DNA of 64,000 bases from JBHFEI01 sp041928815 (GCF_041928815.1 NZ_JBHFEI010000002.1:124001-188000); one strand, 5' to 3'; counted from the first letter of the stretch, positions 51,607 to 60,459 are shown. Program-made: numbers and translations. The notes: generated by a model from the letters alone, not told the origin.

Positions 51607-52590
51607 ATGACACTCGACCAGCCCTCCCGCGCGCGCATCGGTTTCGCCTCCCGCCTCGGCTTCGGCGCCAGCGGCATCGGCACGCTCTATCGCGATGTCT
51701 CCGAGGACGCCGCCCGCGCGGTGCTCCGTGAAGCCTATGCGGCCGGCCTGCGCTATTTCGATACCGCGCCGTTCTACGGCTATGGTCTCAGCGAACTGCG
51801 CCTCGGCCAGTTCCTGCGCAGCGTGCCGCGCGATACGTTCACGCTCTCCACCAAGGTCGGCCGGTACATGGTGCTGCCCTATGGCGAGGCCGTCGATTAT
51901 GGCAACTGGGCGGCCCCCCTCCGGCTGAAGCCCGTGGTCGACTACGGCTATGCCGGCACGATGCGCGCGCTCGAACAGTCGGCGAACCGGCTCGGCATCG
52001 CCGCGATCGATCTCGTCTATATCCACGACGTCGACCGCTTCACCCATGGCGATGCCTATGAGCGTCGCTTCCACGAGGCGATGGAGGGCAGCTACCGGGC
52101 GCTTGCCGACCTGCGCAAGGCCGGCCATGTCCGCGCCATCGGCGTCGGCGTCAACGAGAGCGACGTCGCCACCCGCTTCGTCGAGGCCGGCGATTTCGAC
52201 GCGGTGATGATGGCCGGGCGCTACACGCTGCTCGACCGGCGGGCGGAAGCCGATCTCTTCCCGGCTGCGGCGCGCAAGGGGACGGAGATCGTCGTCGCCG
52301 GCGTGTTCAATTCCGGCATCCTCGCATCAGGGCCGGATGCTGCGGCTGCCACCTATGATTATGGCGCGCCGCCGCCCGAGATCGTCGCGCGGGCCCGGCG
52401 CATCGCCGCGCTCGCCGCGGAACACGGCGTGCCGCTTCAGGCCGCCGCAATCCAGTTTCCGCTTCGCCATCCCCAGGTCTCCGCCGCCGTTCTCGGCATG
52501 AGCCGCGTCGGGCGGGTGGCGGAAAATCTGGCCTGGTCGTCTGCCCCGATCCCGGAGGCCTTCTGGCAGGATCTTGACAGGCTTGCCTGA
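51607..52590 (+). CDS. aldo/keto reductase 2, D-threo-aldose/L-fucose 1-dehydrogenase-like
   Basis: A 327-aa AKR: RLGFGASGIGTLYRDVSEDAA, FDTAPFYGYGLSELRLG (catalytic Asp/Tyr), LSTKVGRYM (Lys), LVYIHDVDRFTHG (His), MMAGRYTLLDRRA. These motifs are typical of the L-fucose (D-threo-aldose) dehydrogenase/pyridoxal dehydrogenase branch. It is 12 nt after the lactonase. It probably oxidises an L-fucose-like aldose at C1 as the first step of the pathway. Confidence 0.8.
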   Translation: MTLDQPSRARIGFASRLGFGASGIGTLYRDVSEDAARAVLREAYAAGLRYFDTAPFYGYGLSELRLGQFLRSVPRDTFTLSTKVGRYMVLPYGEAVDYGNWAAPLRLKPVVDYGYAGTMRALEQSANRLGIAAIDLVYIHDVDRFTHGDAYERRFHEAMEGSYRALADLRKAGHVRAIGVGVNESDVATRFVEAGDFDAVMMAGRYTLLDRRAEADLFPAAARKGTEIVVAGVFNSGILASGPDAAAATYDYGAPPPEIVARARRIAALAAEHGVPLQAAAIQFPLRHPQVSAAVLGMSRVGRVAENLAWSSAPIPEAFWQDLDRLA

Positions 52591-52597
52591 GCCCTTC

Positions 52598-53008
52598 TCA
52601 CGGCGCCGGCGGAAAATGCTCCACATGCGTTTCCGCCGTCCGCCCGAGATAGACGGCGCGGCGTCCCGGAAACGAGACGATGTAGCCGGCGCAGCCCGCC
52701 GCCATTACCTTCCCGCAGAAGCCGGCATAGCTGTAGCCCGGAAGTTTGGCTTGCGCCTCCCTGACGGCGGCCTCGATCGCGCCCGCGTCGAAACGCGCCG
52801 CGACGAACCCGTCATGGGCCGGGCTTTCGAGCACGAGGCTGTCGCCGTCCGGAAGGTAATAGGTCTTGCTGCGGCGGCGGAAATCGACGGCATAGCTTTC
52901 GACGCCGGCTGAGATCAGCCGGCCGACGATCTCGGGAAAATCCATCGCATCCGTGTCGGTGGCGATGTGGCAGGCGTGGATGGTGTCTCTGGTCTTGCTC
53001 TCGATCAT
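52598..53008 (-). CDS. DUF1398 family protein
   Basis: A 136-aa protein matching DUF1398 (YbcV-like): FPEIVGRLISAGVESYAVDFRRRSKTYYLPDGDSL and ETHVEHFP at the C-terminus. Function unknown. It follows the MarR gene on the same strand (23-nt gap) and probably belongs to its operon. Confidence 0.72.
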   Translation of the reverse strand: MIESKTRDTIHACHIATDTDAMDFPEIVGRLISAGVESYAVDFRRRSKTYYLPDGDSLVLESPAHDGFVAARFDAGAIEAAVREAQAKLPGYSYAGFCGKVMAAGCAGYIVSFPGRRAVYLGRTAETHVEHFPPAP

Positions 53009-53031
53009 CGTCTTCTCGTCCTCAACGTCGG

Positions 53032-53493
53032 TCAGTCGACCGGGGTGGCGTTCGGCCCGTGCCGGGCAGACAGGTCTTTCAGGAGCCGATCGAGCAACTG
53101 CCGGTCTTCTACGGTGAGATGACCGAAGAAGGCGGCATCGTTCTCGTCCGCGCACCGGGCGAGGTCCGGCACCAGCGCCCGGCCCGCCGCCGTCAGTGAC
53201 AGGATCTGGCCGCGGCCGTCCTGCGGGTCGGCCTGGCGGTGGATCAGGCCCTTGGCGAGAAGCCGGTCGGCGAGCTTGCTGATCGCCCCCCGGGTCCAGC
53301 CGATCTTGACGGCGAGATGCCCGGGCGCCAGCGCCCCGTGGTCGAAGAGATCGCGCAGCACCACCCATTCCGCCACCGTCACGCCGCGCTCCTCCACGCG
53401 GCGGGCAAAGGCCTGGGAGACGTGGTTCGAGACGAGGCGCAGCCAATAGCCTGTGTGGCGCGTCAGGGGTGCGATCTCTTCGTCCGTCGCCAT
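53032..53493 (-). CDS. MarR-family transcriptional regulator
   Basis: A 153-aa winged-helix regulator: dimerisation helix HTGYWLRLVSNHVSQAFARRV, recognition region HLAVKIGWTRGAISKLADRLLAKGLIHRQADPQDGRGQILSLTAAG. The wing DPQDGRGQ is typical. A perfect inverted repeat directly upstream suggests autorepression; DUF1398 downstream is the likely co-regulated gene. Confidence 0.87.
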   Translation of the reverse strand: MATDEEIAPLTRHTGYWLRLVSNHVSQAFARRVEERGVTVAEWVVLRDLFDHGALAPGHLAVKIGWTRGAISKLADRLLAKGLIHRQADPQDGRGQILSLTAAGRALVPDLARCADENDAAFFGHLTVEDRQLLDRLLKDLSARHGPNATPVD

Positions 53494-53506
53494 GCAGGCT
53501 CCTTTT

Positions 53507-53546
53507 GTTGACTAGGAAACTAGTCGTATTTGGTTTCCTAGTCAAC
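53507..53546 (-). promoter_or_regulatory. MarR operator: perfect 14-bp inverted repeat
   Basis: GTTGACTAGGAAAC (53507-53520) and GTTTCCTAGTCAAC (53533-53546), separated by 12 nt, 13 bp before the marR start. The left half also holds the tighter palindrome GACTAG-GAAA-CTAGTC. Both arms contain TTGAC, so divergent promoters and operators overlap. Confidence 0.7.
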
Positions 53547-53680
53547 TATTCTCCCGTTTTCGACGGGAATGGTATTGCGACCAAAAATGGCGCTTGGTTC
53601 CGGCAGCCTTGCCGGGCCACGATCGTGCCGCAACGGCGCTTTTCCCGCCGGAGCAAGCGGATGGGGAAGGGGAGCGGGCG

Positions 53681-54958
53681 ATGGCCTTGAAGAATGGAAC
53701 CGTAACGGTCAAGGCGCCGCCCTCGAAGCTCAGCGGCGGCGGCTTCTACAAATACTACGTCGATGCCGGAGGCATCCCGATCCTCGGCTCGCGCCAGGTC
53801 GACAAGGCGGCCTTCCAGCTTGCCTACAACATCGTCGTCGACATGCTGCAGGGCAATGATCAGCTTCTGAAGGCGCTGGTGCGCAACGGCGCCAAGATCG
53901 GCATCATCGCGGAAGGCGAGCGCCTGACCCAGTTGCCGGACTATCGCGATCTCTACAGTCGTTTCCCGGGGACGGACTGGGACAGCTATGCCGGCGTCGG
54001 CGGCGTCCTCGGCCGGCCGATGTCCTCGACCAGCGAGGCGAATCTCCTGAAGCTGCCCTCCGATCCCTATGGCGGCATGGAGAGCATCCTCGTCCACGAG
54101 TTCGGCCATGGCGTCATGAACCTCGCCGTCGACACCGGTGCCGGCGCCGCCCGCGAGATCGACCGCGCCTTCGCCAATGCCAGGGCCAAGGGCCTCTGGG
54201 AAGGCCTCTATGCGATGACGAATCGCCAGGAATACTGGGCGGAGATGACGCAGCGCTATTTCAACGTCGAGCGCGACAAGGCCTATTTTCCCGGCCAGCC
54301 CGACACGCGCACGGAACTGAGGAGCTACGATCCTCTCGCCTATGCGCTGATGCGCAAATATTATGGCGACACCGATGTCGAGACACTGGCCGGTACCGAC
54401 CTCGACGACGTGATCACCGCGAGCCGCTACGACGACGTTGTCGATGCGCGGGCCGGCAAGGACAAGGTGATGACCGGCAAGGGCAACGACCTTTTGTCGG
54501 GCGGCGACGGCAACGACACGCTGATCGGCGGCGAGGGCAGGGACGTGCTGAAGGGCGGCAACGGCCGCGACATCCTGCGCGGCGATGCCGGCGACGACCG
54601 GCTGTCCGGCGATTTGGGCGCCGACAAGCTGACCGGCGGCCGCGGCGCCGACGTGTTCGTCTTCGGCGATGCGGCGGCGTCGACGCCGCTCGAGACCGAC
54701 CTGATCGTCGATTTCCGCCGCGCCGAGAAAGACCGCATCGACCTTCGCGGCATCGACGCCGACCTGACGCTTTCCGGCGACCAGGCCTTCGACCCGATCG
54801 GCTACAAGGTCTTCAGCGGTGCTGCCGGAGAGCTGCGTTTTTCCCGCCAGTCCGGCAAGACGCTGGTCGAGGGCGACCTCGATGGCGACGGCGTCGCCGA
54901 CATCAGCCTGATGCTGAACGGAACGGCGGTGCTGCGCACGGCGGATTTCTTTCTGTGA
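53681..54958 (+). CDS. RTX-repeat secreted zinc metalloprotease-like protein
   Basis: A 425-aa protein without an N-terminal signal peptide. The N-terminal half has a zinc motif VHEFGHGVMN (His139, Glu140, His143) with a likely third ligand in NRQEYWAEMTQRYF. From about residue 255 come six to seven glycine-rich RTX nonapeptides (GKGNDLLSG, GDGNDTLIG, GEGRDVLKG, GNGRDILRG, DAGDDRLSG), then a serralysin-type C-terminus ending ADFFL. This fits calcium-dependent folding and type I secretion. No T1SS genes adjoin it. Confidence 0.82.
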   Translation: MALKNGTVTVKAPPSKLSGGGFYKYYVDAGGIPILGSRQVDKAAFQLAYNIVVDMLQGNDQLLKALVRNGAKIGIIAEGERLTQLPDYRDLYSRFPGTDWDSYAGVGGVLGRPMSSTSEANLLKLPSDPYGGMESILVHEFGHGVMNLAVDTGAGAAREIDRAFANARAKGLWEGLYAMTNRQEYWAEMTQRYFNVERDKAYFPGQPDTRTELRSYDPLAYALMRKYYGDTDVETLAGTDLDDVITASRYDDVVDARAGKDKVMTGKGNDLLSGGDGNDTLIGGEGRDVLKGGNGRDILRGDAGDDRLSGDLGADKLTGGRGADVFVFGDAAASTPLETDLIVDFRRAEKDRIDLRGIDADLTLSGDQAFDPIGYKVFSGAAGELRFSRQSGKTLVEGDLDGDGVADISLMLNGTAVLRTADFFL

Positions 54959-54969
54959 GCCTGCGGCCT

Positions 54970-55073
54970 AAGGCGTGTCGCGATCTTTCAGATTCGCCCC
55001 TACGCTTCAGGTCTTTGTTTTTACGCGTGTCTTTTCGCAAAACCGCTGCGAACCTTTGCGAGACACGCTTTAA
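54970..55073 (-). repeat. rhizobial-style intergenic repeat (copy 2)
   Basis: On the minus strand: TTAAAGCGTGTCTCGCAAAG, an AGCGGTTTTGCG centre, AAGACACGCG, then TAAAAACAAAGACCTGAAGC. The ends are imperfect inverted repeats (GCGTGTC/GACACGC). Shares its layout with 36929-36996. Its edge overlaps the LysR stop codon. Confidence 0.5.
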
Positions 55074-55975
55074 GGCGAGGAGATCTCGCCCTTCGACGCC
55101 TCAAGAAACGTGTCGGCCAGCGCGCTTGCGAGGCGATCGTGGCGCCCGGGGCCGATGACGACGAATTCGATCCGCCCGAGCGGCGGCAGCCCCTCGACCG
55201 GCGCGACGACGACGAGGCCTTCGGGAATGAGGCGCGCCGAATGCGGCACGACGCCGAGGCCCGCGATCGCGGCGGCGCGTAGCGCATTGAGGCTGGCGCA
55301 GGTGCAGGCGACATGCCAGCGGCGGCCCGCTTTCTCCAGCGCCGAGAGCGCGGCGGTCCGGGTGATGCTCGGCGGCGGATAGAGCACCAGCGGCAGTGGC
55401 GTTGCCGGATCGGGCGCGGTGCCGGGCGCGGCGATCCAGGCGAGGTCCTCGCTCCAGGCGACCTCGCCCCGGCGGTCGCCGCCCCGCCGCTTGACGAAGA
55501 TGACGTCGAGGCGGCCCGCGTCGAAGGCGTCGTAGAGCGGCCCGCTGAGCCCGACCGTCAGTTCGAGCGACACCGCCGGATGGGCGTGGGCGAAGCGGGC
55601 GAGCACGCGCGGCAGAAGGGAAAAGGCGAGATCCTCCGACGCCCCGACCCGCAGGCTGCCCTGCAGGGCGGCTCCTTCTGCGTGCTGGAGGATGCGCGCC
55701 TGCGCCTTGAGCAGGTCCCGCCCGAGTTCGAGGACGACGTCGCCGTCCGGGGTCGTCGCCACCGAATGGGTGTCGCGCCTGAGCAACGGCCGCCCGAGCA
55801 GCGTCTCCAGCCGTCTGACATGCTGGCTGACGGTCGACTGGCGCAGGCCGAGACGCTCGGCCGCCAGCGTGAAGCTGCGCTTTTCGGCAACGGTGACCAG
55901 CGACAGGATCAGCGCGGGATCGATCGACTTCGGCAATTCACGATCCATGATGGCGGATGCGGGTTGCACGAGCAT
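55070..55975 (-). CDS. LysR-family transcriptional regulator
   Basis: A 301-aa regulator: helix-turn-helix ILSLVTVAEKRSFTLAAERLGLRQSTVSQHVRRLETLLGRPLL (about residues 22-65) and a substrate domain. It is divergent from an SBF-type transporter, which it probably controls. Start 55975 has AAGG 5 nt upstream; ATG 55948 is an alternative that removes 9 residues. Confidence 0.87.
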   Translation of the reverse strand: MLVQPASAIMDRELPKSIDPALILSLVTVAEKRSFTLAAERLGLRQSTVSQHVRRLETLLGRPLLRRDTHSVATTPDGDVVLELGRDLLKAQARILQHAEGAALQGSLRVGASEDLAFSLLPRVLARFAHAHPAVSLELTVGLSGPLYDAFDAGRLDVIFVKRRGGDRRGEVAWSEDLAWIAAPGTAPDPATPLPLVLYPPPSITRTAALSALEKAGRRWHVACTCASLNALRAAAIAGLGVVPHSARLIPEGLVVVAPVEGLPPLGRIEFVVIGPGRHDRLASALADTFLEASKGEISSP

Positions 55976-56181
55976 AGTGCCTTTCATGGACGCGGCGCAA
56001 GGATGCGGGCGCGGCCTGCTGGTCGACACATCCGGCGGGCTTCGGCACCGACCGGAGCGTTCCGACAAGGGGCGGGCAGGACTTGTGCTCATCACGAACC
56101 ACGATGACTGTACGTCGAGGAGGCCGTCTTCCATCCGCGTCGCGAACACGCCATCGTGCGGCCCGTTTCCGGAGTTCTTTC

Positions 56182-57195
56182 ATGCCGAACCTGCCGCGTG
56201 TCCGTTTCGATCCCTATATCCTCGTCCTGATCGCCACCATTGCCTTCGCTGCCGTTCTGCCGGTGAGCGGCGCGGCGGCTCAAGCCTTCGGCTATCTCGT
56301 CAGCGCGGCGATCGGGCTGCTGTTCTTCCTTTACGGTGCCCGGCTCTCGCCGAAGGCAGTGCTCGACGGGCTTTCCCACTGGCGTCTGCAGGGCACGGTG
56401 TTCCTGTCCACCTATGCGCTGTTCCCCCTGCTCGGATGTGCCGTCGCCGCGCTCTCCGCGCCCGTTCTGCCGCCGGACCTTCGCACCGGCCTCCTCTATC
56501 TCAGCCTGCTGCCCTCGACGGTGCAGTCGTCGATCGCCTTCACGTCGATCGCGCGGGGCAATGTCGCGGCGGCGCTGACCAGTGCCAGCCTCTCGAACCT
56601 TCTCGGCGTCGTCGTGACACCGCTCCTCGTGGCGCTGCTTCTGACCGGCGCCACCGGCGGCTTCGACGCGCGCGCGGTCCTCGACATCGCCGCGCAGATC
56701 CTCCTGCCCTTCCTTGCGGGACAGCTTTTCCGCCCCCTGATCGGCTCCTGGCTGGCAGGGCGGAAGCGGTTGACCTCCTTCGTCGATCGCGGCGCGATCG
56801 TGCTGACGGTTTACGCCGCCTTCAGCGAGGGCGTGGTGGAGGGCATCTGGTCGCGGGTCGCCCCCCTCGATCTCGTCTGGGTCTTCGGCTTCTGCGTCGT
56901 GCTCCTGGCCGCCGTCATGGGGGTCGTTTCCGTTTCTGCGCGCGTTCTCGGCTTCAGCCGCCCCGACCGGATCGCCATCCTCTTCTGCGGTTCGAAGAAG
57001 AGCCTTGCCACCGGAATTCCAATGGCGGGCATTCTTTTTTCCGGTCCCTCCATGGCGTTGATCGTGCTGCCGCTGATGCTGTTTCACCAGATCCAGCTCT
57101 TCGCCTGCGCCCTCCTGGCGCAGGCCTATGCGGCGGCCGAAGCGCGGGAGGAGACCGTGGCGCAGACCACGCCGGCACCCGCCAGATCCGCGTGA
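56182..57195 (+). CDS. SBF-like (bile acid:Na+ symporter family) transporter
   Basis: A 337-aa membrane protein with about ten helices of the SBF_like/YfeH group: FLYGARLSPKAVLDGLSHWRLQG, LLPSTVQSSIAFTSIARGNVAAAL, FCGSKKSLATGIPMAGILF. Members move organic anions with sodium; substrate unknown. GGAG lies 7 nt before the ATG. Divergent from the LysR gene. Confidence 0.85.
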   Translation: MPNLPRVRFDPYILVLIATIAFAAVLPVSGAAAQAFGYLVSAAIGLLFFLYGARLSPKAVLDGLSHWRLQGTVFLSTYALFPLLGCAVAALSAPVLPPDLRTGLLYLSLLPSTVQSSIAFTSIARGNVAAALTSASLSNLLGVVVTPLLVALLLTGATGGFDARAVLDIAAQILLPFLAGQLFRPLIGSWLAGRKRLTSFVDRGAIVLTVYAAFSEGVVEGIWSRVAPLDLVWVFGFCVVLLAAVMGVVSVSARVLGFSRPDRIAILFCGSKKSLATGIPMAGILFSGPSMALIVLPLMLFHQIQLFACALLAQAYAAAEAREETVAQTTPAPARSA

Positions 57196-57401
57196 ATGCG
57201 CCACCGGACCGCCAGGGCCGCGCGCGCAGCGTGGGGGAAGCGTCACTGCCTCTTGAGATCGGCGCGGGGACTGTGTAAGCCGCGCCCGGTCGTGCCGGGT
57301 CTGCCTTATTTCGTATAGGAGGGCAGGCGCCGGCCGCAAACGCAGTCCCGAAGACCATCTGCCCCTCAGGCGATGATCCTTCCCTTGCAAGACGGAGCGC
57401 C

Positions 57402-58277
57402 ATGTCGATTTTCGCCGGATCCGCGCCGCCGGAAACGGTGGTCATGTTCGGAACCCATTCGCGAAGCTGGGTCCGTGCCTTGTCGCGCTCCGCGCCCGTC
57501 TGGCAGCACATCGGTATCGGCGATGTCCGCACGCTTCCGGGCGACGATCCGCAGGCTTTGCGGGCGCTCCTGAAGCAGCGGCGGAACGCAGTCGTCATCC
57601 CGTTGATGGAGGCGCATGCGCGCCTCTGCCCGCGCGACTGTCGGTCGCTGTTTCCCTCGCTCACCGCCGTCGACACGCTCGGCGACAAGGGCCGCTTTGC
57701 CGATTATGTCGATGAACACGGTTTGGGCGATCTCTGTCCTCGGACCTATGCGGCCGAAGCGCCTGTCTTTCCCTGCGTTCTGAAACGAACGGACCTGAAC
57801 GCGAGCGCGGGGGTCACGATCGTGCGTTCGGCGGATCATCTTCGCGACCTCCTCTGCATCGATCCGTGGCGTGACCGGCCTTTCATCCTCCAGGAACTCG
57901 TTGCCAGCGCCTTCGACCATGTCACCCATGCCGTCTGCCGCGACGGCGAAATCCTCTGGCATCGTACCTATACCTGCGAACTTGCGGAGCCTCAGGCGAT
58001 CCAGCGACCTGGAAACGCCGTCGCCCGCGGCACCGCAGCGGCGACGGATGCGACGCTTGCGGCATTCGCACGCGTTCTCGCGCCGCTCGGCTATGATGGA
58101 CCCGTGGCGATCGACCATCGCTTCTCCGCCACGGGCGCTCTGAAGATCCTCGAGATGAACCCCCGGCTTGGCGGTTCGCTGATGGCGCCCGACAAGGTCG
58201 AAGATCTCGCCGGGGCGCTCGGCACGATCCTTCGCCATGCCGTTCAGGGAGCGTTCGAGAGGGTTGACGGGATCTGA
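57402..58277 (+). CDS. ATP-grasp-like protein of unknown substrate
   Basis: A 291-aa protein. The middle part FPCVLKRTDLNASAGVTIVRSADHLRDLL fits the ATP-binding lysine strand, FILQELVASAFDHVTHAV the hinge Glu, and ALKILEMNPRLGGSLM the metal-binding Glu/Asn of ATP-grasp ligases. The N-terminal region (VVMFGTHSRSW, NAVVIPLMEAHARLC) resembles a pre-ATP-grasp domain. The acceptor is unknown; no clear operon partner is nearby. Confidence 0.65.
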   Translation: MSIFAGSAPPETVVMFGTHSRSWVRALSRSAPVWQHIGIGDVRTLPGDDPQALRALLKQRRNAVVIPLMEAHARLCPRDCRSLFPSLTAVDTLGDKGRFADYVDEHGLGDLCPRTYAAEAPVFPCVLKRTDLNASAGVTIVRSADHLRDLLCIDPWRDRPFILQELVASAFDHVTHAVCRDGEILWHRTYTCELAEPQAIQRPGNAVARGTAAATDATLAAFARVLAPLGYDGPVAIDHRFSATGALKILEMNPRLGGSLMAPDKVEDLAGALGTILRHAVQGAFERVDGI

Positions 58278-58302
58278 CGGCTGATGCGGAAAGGGCCGCG
58301 TT

Positions 58303-58641
58303 TTGGGCGGTCGTCTGATTTCGGAGGCGTGCCGAGCGGAACCGGCGCGTCCGGAGGCGGCGCTGTTGATCGCCGGCCCGCTCGGTGTCGTCGCGACCGC
58401 CTTTGGCGCGGAGTTGCGCAGGCCGGTGAATGGGGGGCGGATGTTTCGCCCATCCGACCATGTTGACCGCTTCATCCCGATCGCGCTCTCCACGGCCACC
58501 CGGCATAAAGCGGTTCTCGCAATGCGCTGGAGCCTCAACCCGGATGGCGGCTGGTTCGATCTTGAAAATGAGGGGCTGCATCGCCGGGGAGACGGTCAGG
58601 TTGAGACCAGCAAGCGCCGGCCGCCGACGGTTAATCCCTGA
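58303..58641 (+). CDS. doubtful reading frame in a decayed region
   Basis: A 112-aa frame from a TTG codon (LGGRLISEACRAEPARPEA ... AVLAMRWSLNPDGGWFDLENEG). I recognise no family, there is no good ribosome-binding site, and it sits between the ATP-grasp gene and mobile-element remnants. It may be a fragment of an older gene. Confidence 0.2.
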   Translation: MGGRLISEACRAEPARPEAALLIAGPLGVVATAFGAELRRPVNGGRMFRPSDHVDRFIPIALSTATRHKAVLAMRWSLNPDGGWFDLENEGLHRRGDGQVETSKRRPPTVNP

Positions 58642-58692
58642 AAACCGCATACCGCGCCTGCGACGTCAAGACAGAGTCAGGCCGGTCGAATA

Positions 58693-58884
58693 TCAGGGGT
58701 GGCTGATCAAGAAAGAGCGCTCGCAATGGAACTTGCGTGAAAGATCCCGGTCGTAGGCCAGGTTATCTGCACCTCGGGCGCCGCCGCACATCAGCGCGGT
58801 CATCCTTAGATGCAGCGCGTCCCGCTTAGCATAGAGGGAAGCGCGGTCTCGGTATTCTCGACCGCCGCAGACAAATAAATTCAT
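58693..58884 (-). pseudogene. truncated DUF2493 (YspA-like SLOG) gene
   Basis: The 63 codons encode the N-terminal half of a DUF2493 protein: MNLFVCGGREYRDRASLYAK and MCGGARGADNLAYDRDLSRK (GGARGAD nucleotide-binding signature). Usual members are about 100-150 aa; here the frame stops soon after the motif. Such genes are common on plasmids and prophages, and this one lies next to an att site, so it is read as a remnant. Confidence 0.55.
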
Positions 58885-59031
58885 GACCGTGCCCTCTCAG
58901 TAAGGACCGCCATAGTCGCACCTTGTGGGAAATTGGATCCGCGCAAAGCGGCCTTATCCTTCCGCTTGGTCCTCCAAGGTTCATCGAACCTATGGAGAAC
59001 TTTGTGGGCTGCACGTAAGTGCTTGAAAGGA

Positions 59032-59076
59032 TGGTGGGCGTGACAAGGATCGAACTTGTGACCCCTACGATGTCAA
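59032..59076 (-). tRNA. 3' fragment of tRNA-Val(GAC), integration att site
   Basis: On the minus strand, TTGACATCGTAGGGGTC, then T-arm ACAAG-TTCGATC-CTTGT, then CACGCCCACCA. These are the anticodon loop (GAC), variable loop, T arm and acceptor 3' half with CCA. The 5' half (D arm and acceptor start) is absent; the sequence upstream of the loop does not continue as tRNA. A tRNA 3' fragment is what an integrated element leaves at its far end. The fragment's 3' side faces left, so the element lies to the right. Confidence 0.8.
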
Positions 59077-59367
59077 GGCCCCTGAACCGAAAGCAATCGG
59101 TGGTTGGGAGTTAGCACATGTTACCAGCAGCGGTCATCCCAAACCCTGTATTCTCAGTGGAAAATCAACAGTCACGTGTCAGCAGCGTGTCAGTCCCGTG
59201 CCACAGGGAGGATCGCCCATGATCGACATGATCTCGTGGCGATCGTCATCGCTCGATGCGACAAGTGGACTGCTGACAAACTCTTTGAGCACCGACGGAG
59301 CGCCATTCGGCGCTCGCTATCATCGTTTTGTGCTCCGCAATCGCGACCGTCGGAATTGGACTGAAGA

Positions 59368-60294
59368 ATGACTAATGATCCAAAATCCTATCACCTGCAG
59401 GACCATGCCGACTTCAAAGTATGGGTGTTGCAGGAACCGAATGCCGCGAAGCTCCTGAAAGAAGTCATCTACCGCTGGCGGGGATCGTCTGCCCGTGCTC
59501 GTGGCAAGCCTGGAAAATGGGCTGCGTACCCGCTCAACAATTGGGCGGAGTGGACCGGGCTTTCTCGTGATCAGGTAAAGCGGGCGCTTCGCCTACTGGT
59601 CTTGGATGGCTTCATTCTTCGCGAGCGCCACAGGTTCGCCGGAACCGAAGTCCGTCCCTATTTGCAGCCCACGAAGCAGGCCCTCGAATACATGGGCAGG
59701 CCGCAGGACAAGAAGCGTTTGGAGAATAGCCTTGCACCAACGGATGCGCCTACGGTTGCGCCTACGGTTGCTCCTTCTACTGCTCCAACCGGCGCTCCAA
59801 CCGATTACACTTCCTTTCCTTCTCTCCTACATTCCAACTCTCCTACGAGCCCACAGGCTTCCCCGCACTCGTACGAGGAAGGGAAAGGAAAGGCCGGGGA
59901 GAATGCTGGCGTGAAGAAAAAACTCAAAGTGAAGAGCAATCCGAAACCTGACCCGGAAGACGATTTCGATCAGCAGTATGCAGCCTTCAAGGCGAAACAA
60001 ACGGAAAATTCCCTGAAGCACTTTCCTAAGCTGAAGGGTCCGCATGAAGTCAAGGTAAAGCATCCATCTGAGAAGTTCCCGAAGTGGCCAAATTATTCCG
60101 TTCAAGTTCAGGCTAAGCTCTATGAAACGTATAAGCATTACGTGAAGAACTACAACGACGCCGCCAAGGCGAAGGCAACCGGCTTCGGCAAGAGCTACAT
60201 GGCAATTGCTGATCTGTCTGACGAAGAGGTTGAAGCTGGTTATCAGACAGCAATGGCCGCCAATTCGGAATGGCTGGAGAATAGCGGCATGTGA
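59368..60294 (+). CDS. winged-helix/replication-type protein of the island
   Basis: A 308-aa protein. The N-terminal 90 residues (VLQEPNAAKLLKEVIYRWRG ... AEWTGLSRDQVKRALRLLVLDGFILRE) look like a winged-helix DNA-binding domain such as in phage or plasmid replication proteins. A linker follows with Ala-Pro-Thr repeats (residues about 123-142), then a Lys-rich C-terminal part. Codon use is more AT-rich than upstream genes. The 291-nt stretch before it shows no gene. Function not established. Confidence 0.6.
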   Translation: MTNDPKSYHLQDHADFKVWVLQEPNAAKLLKEVIYRWRGSSARARGKPGKWAAYPLNNWAEWTGLSRDQVKRALRLLVLDGFILRERHRFAGTEVRPYLQPTKQALEYMGRPQDKKRLENSLAPTDAPTVAPTVAPSTAPTGAPTDYTSFPSLLHSNSPTSPQASPHSYEEGKGKAGENAGVKKKLKVKSNPKPDPEDDFDQQYAAFKAKQTENSLKHFPKLKGPHEVKVKHPSEKFPKWPNYSVQVQAKLYETYKHYVKNYNDAAKAKATGFGKSYMAIADLSDEEVEAGYQTAMAANSEWLENSGM

Positions 60295-60459
60295 TCGGGA
60301 CACAGTAGGAGGTCACTTTGGCCGATGGAGGGGAATGAAGAGCTGCGTTCGTCTTAATTTAGCAACTCGCCTGTGCAGAAATATGAGTTAAGTACATGAT
60401 ATATTGGTGTTATTAATGACGTCTGTATGCAAAGTTACCTCATATAAGGAGGTATCCGC

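Noticed and set aside
59032..59076. Complete tRNA gene
   Set aside because: The D arm and 5' acceptor strand are missing; only the 3' half from the anticodon loop onward is present.
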